A stretch of DNA of 6,879 nt from an uncultured Oscillospiraceae bacterium (GTDB lineage: Bacteria > Bacillota > Clostridia > Oscillospirales > Oscillospiraceae), in contig CAAGIT010000032.1 of assembly GCA_900769995.1 (NCBI GenBank), positions 1 through 6,879 of the forward strand, given 5' to 3'. This document shows positions 6,516 to 6,879 of this stretch, piece by piece. The position numbers and the translations under genes were made by a program. The notes under the pieces were generated by a model. The model was not told the origin of the DNA. It saw nothing but the letters and a program-made list of their open reading frames with translations, and did not search any database. The stretch's first letter is position 1, and the number at the start of each line of letters is the position of its first letter.

Positions 6516-6879
6516 ATGAAGAAAATGAAAGCCATACTTTCTTGGCTGCTTGTGGTCTGCATGATGCTGGGGATGCTCCCTGCCATTGCAACCACGGCAA
6601 AGGCAGCGACCGCGGAATATACACTTGTTACCAGTGTGTCTGACCTGGTGCTGGGCGAGACTTACGTCATTGCCGCGAAGGAATCTAACTTTGCCATGAG
6701 CACCACCCAGAATGGCAATAACCGTGGACAGGTCGCAATCACCAAGAGCGGTGATAAAAGTACGCTCTACGGTGCGGATACGGTGCAGGAGTTCACTTTG
6801 CAGGCAGGTGATAGTACCGTTACCGGTACTACATACGCCTTCCTCGCCACCGGTACGACCAGCCCGGGCTATATCTATG
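6516..6879 (+). CDS. N-terminal part of a secreted/surface protein (3' partial)
   Basis: The frame opens at the ATG after AAGGGGTG and runs without a stop to the window edge (121 complete codons). Residues 1-30 form a clear Sec signal peptide: K2, K3 and K5, a hydrophobic core rich in Leu, Met and Val (about 6-24), and a signal peptidase I site AKA|A after residue 30. The mature part starts with a beta-rich, Thr/Gly/Ser-rich module (LVTSVSDLVLGETYVIAAKE, later YAFLATGTTSPGYIY). This is like the N-terminal beta module I associate with large secreted proteins of gut Firmicutes and Bacteroidetes, but I cannot name the family with confidence. No catalytic motif is visible in the portion present. 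It has its own promoter and leader, so it is probably not part of the upstream operon. Secretion is well supported; function is unknown. Confidence 0.88.
   Translation, partial: MKKMKAILSWLLVVCMMLGMLPAIATTAKAATAEYTLVTSVSDLVLGETYVIAAKESNFAMSTTQNGNNRGQVAITKSGDKSTLYGADTVQEFTLQAGDSTVTGTTYAFLATGTTSPGYIY

Noticed and set aside
6350..6643. Plus-strand 97-codon frame starting at a TTG
   Set aside because: Its start is the -35 box itself, it runs through the leader, and it then overlaps the signal-peptide gene in another frame.

Overview
The window looks like one end of a short-read assembly contig from a Gram-positive, mid-GC, gut-type Firmicute, probably a Clostridia/Oscillospirales relative. This placement is an inference. 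It rests on strong AGGAGG-type ribosome binding sites, a sigma-A-type promoter, Lys-rich Firmicutes-style signal peptides with AxA cleavage sites, large secreted or surface proteins, and a cytoplasmic C-terminal zinc ribbon on a small membrane protein. The first 19 bases match the 3' end of a standard Illumina TruSeq adapter, so genomic sequence begins at about base 20 and the first gene is cut by the contig end.

Bases 20-5956 hold a tightly packed plus-strand cassette of three genes. (1) A very large protein, missing its N-terminus, has a TPR-like helical region, a von Willebrand factor A (VWA) domain with a complete MIDAS metal site, a TIG/IPT-like Ig fold, and about 490 residues of beta-rich sequence of no recognised family. 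(2) A secreted, single-pass membrane protein carries a membrane-proximal bacterial Ig-like domain. Its best start appears to be a rare ATA codon placed correctly after a perfect AGGAGG. (3) A protein with two membrane segments has a CxxC...CxxC zinc ribbon on its cytoplasmic tail. The junctions (14 nt between the stop of gene 1 and the ATA of gene 2; an ATGA overlap between genes 2 and 3) point to one transcript and coupled translation. The cassette ends at a strong intrinsic terminator (6022-6078).

Bases 5957-6515 contain no convincing gene. In order they hold the terminator, an A-rich stretch with nothing recognised, a 12-bp perfect inverted repeat followed by a T-tract, a good sigma-A promoter (-35 TTGATT, 17 bp, -10 TATAAT), and a leader of about 130 nt that can fold into a three-way-junction-like structure. 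This leads into a fourth gene (6516 to the window end), which encodes the start of a secreted protein with a clear signal peptide and is cut by the window edge.

The likely theme is the cell surface. The VWA, TIG and Ig modules suggest a protein assembly that binds ligands or other proteins, tied to the membrane by genes 2 and 3. The specific function of the three-gene cassette is not known to me, and it is the best candidate here for an undescribed system.
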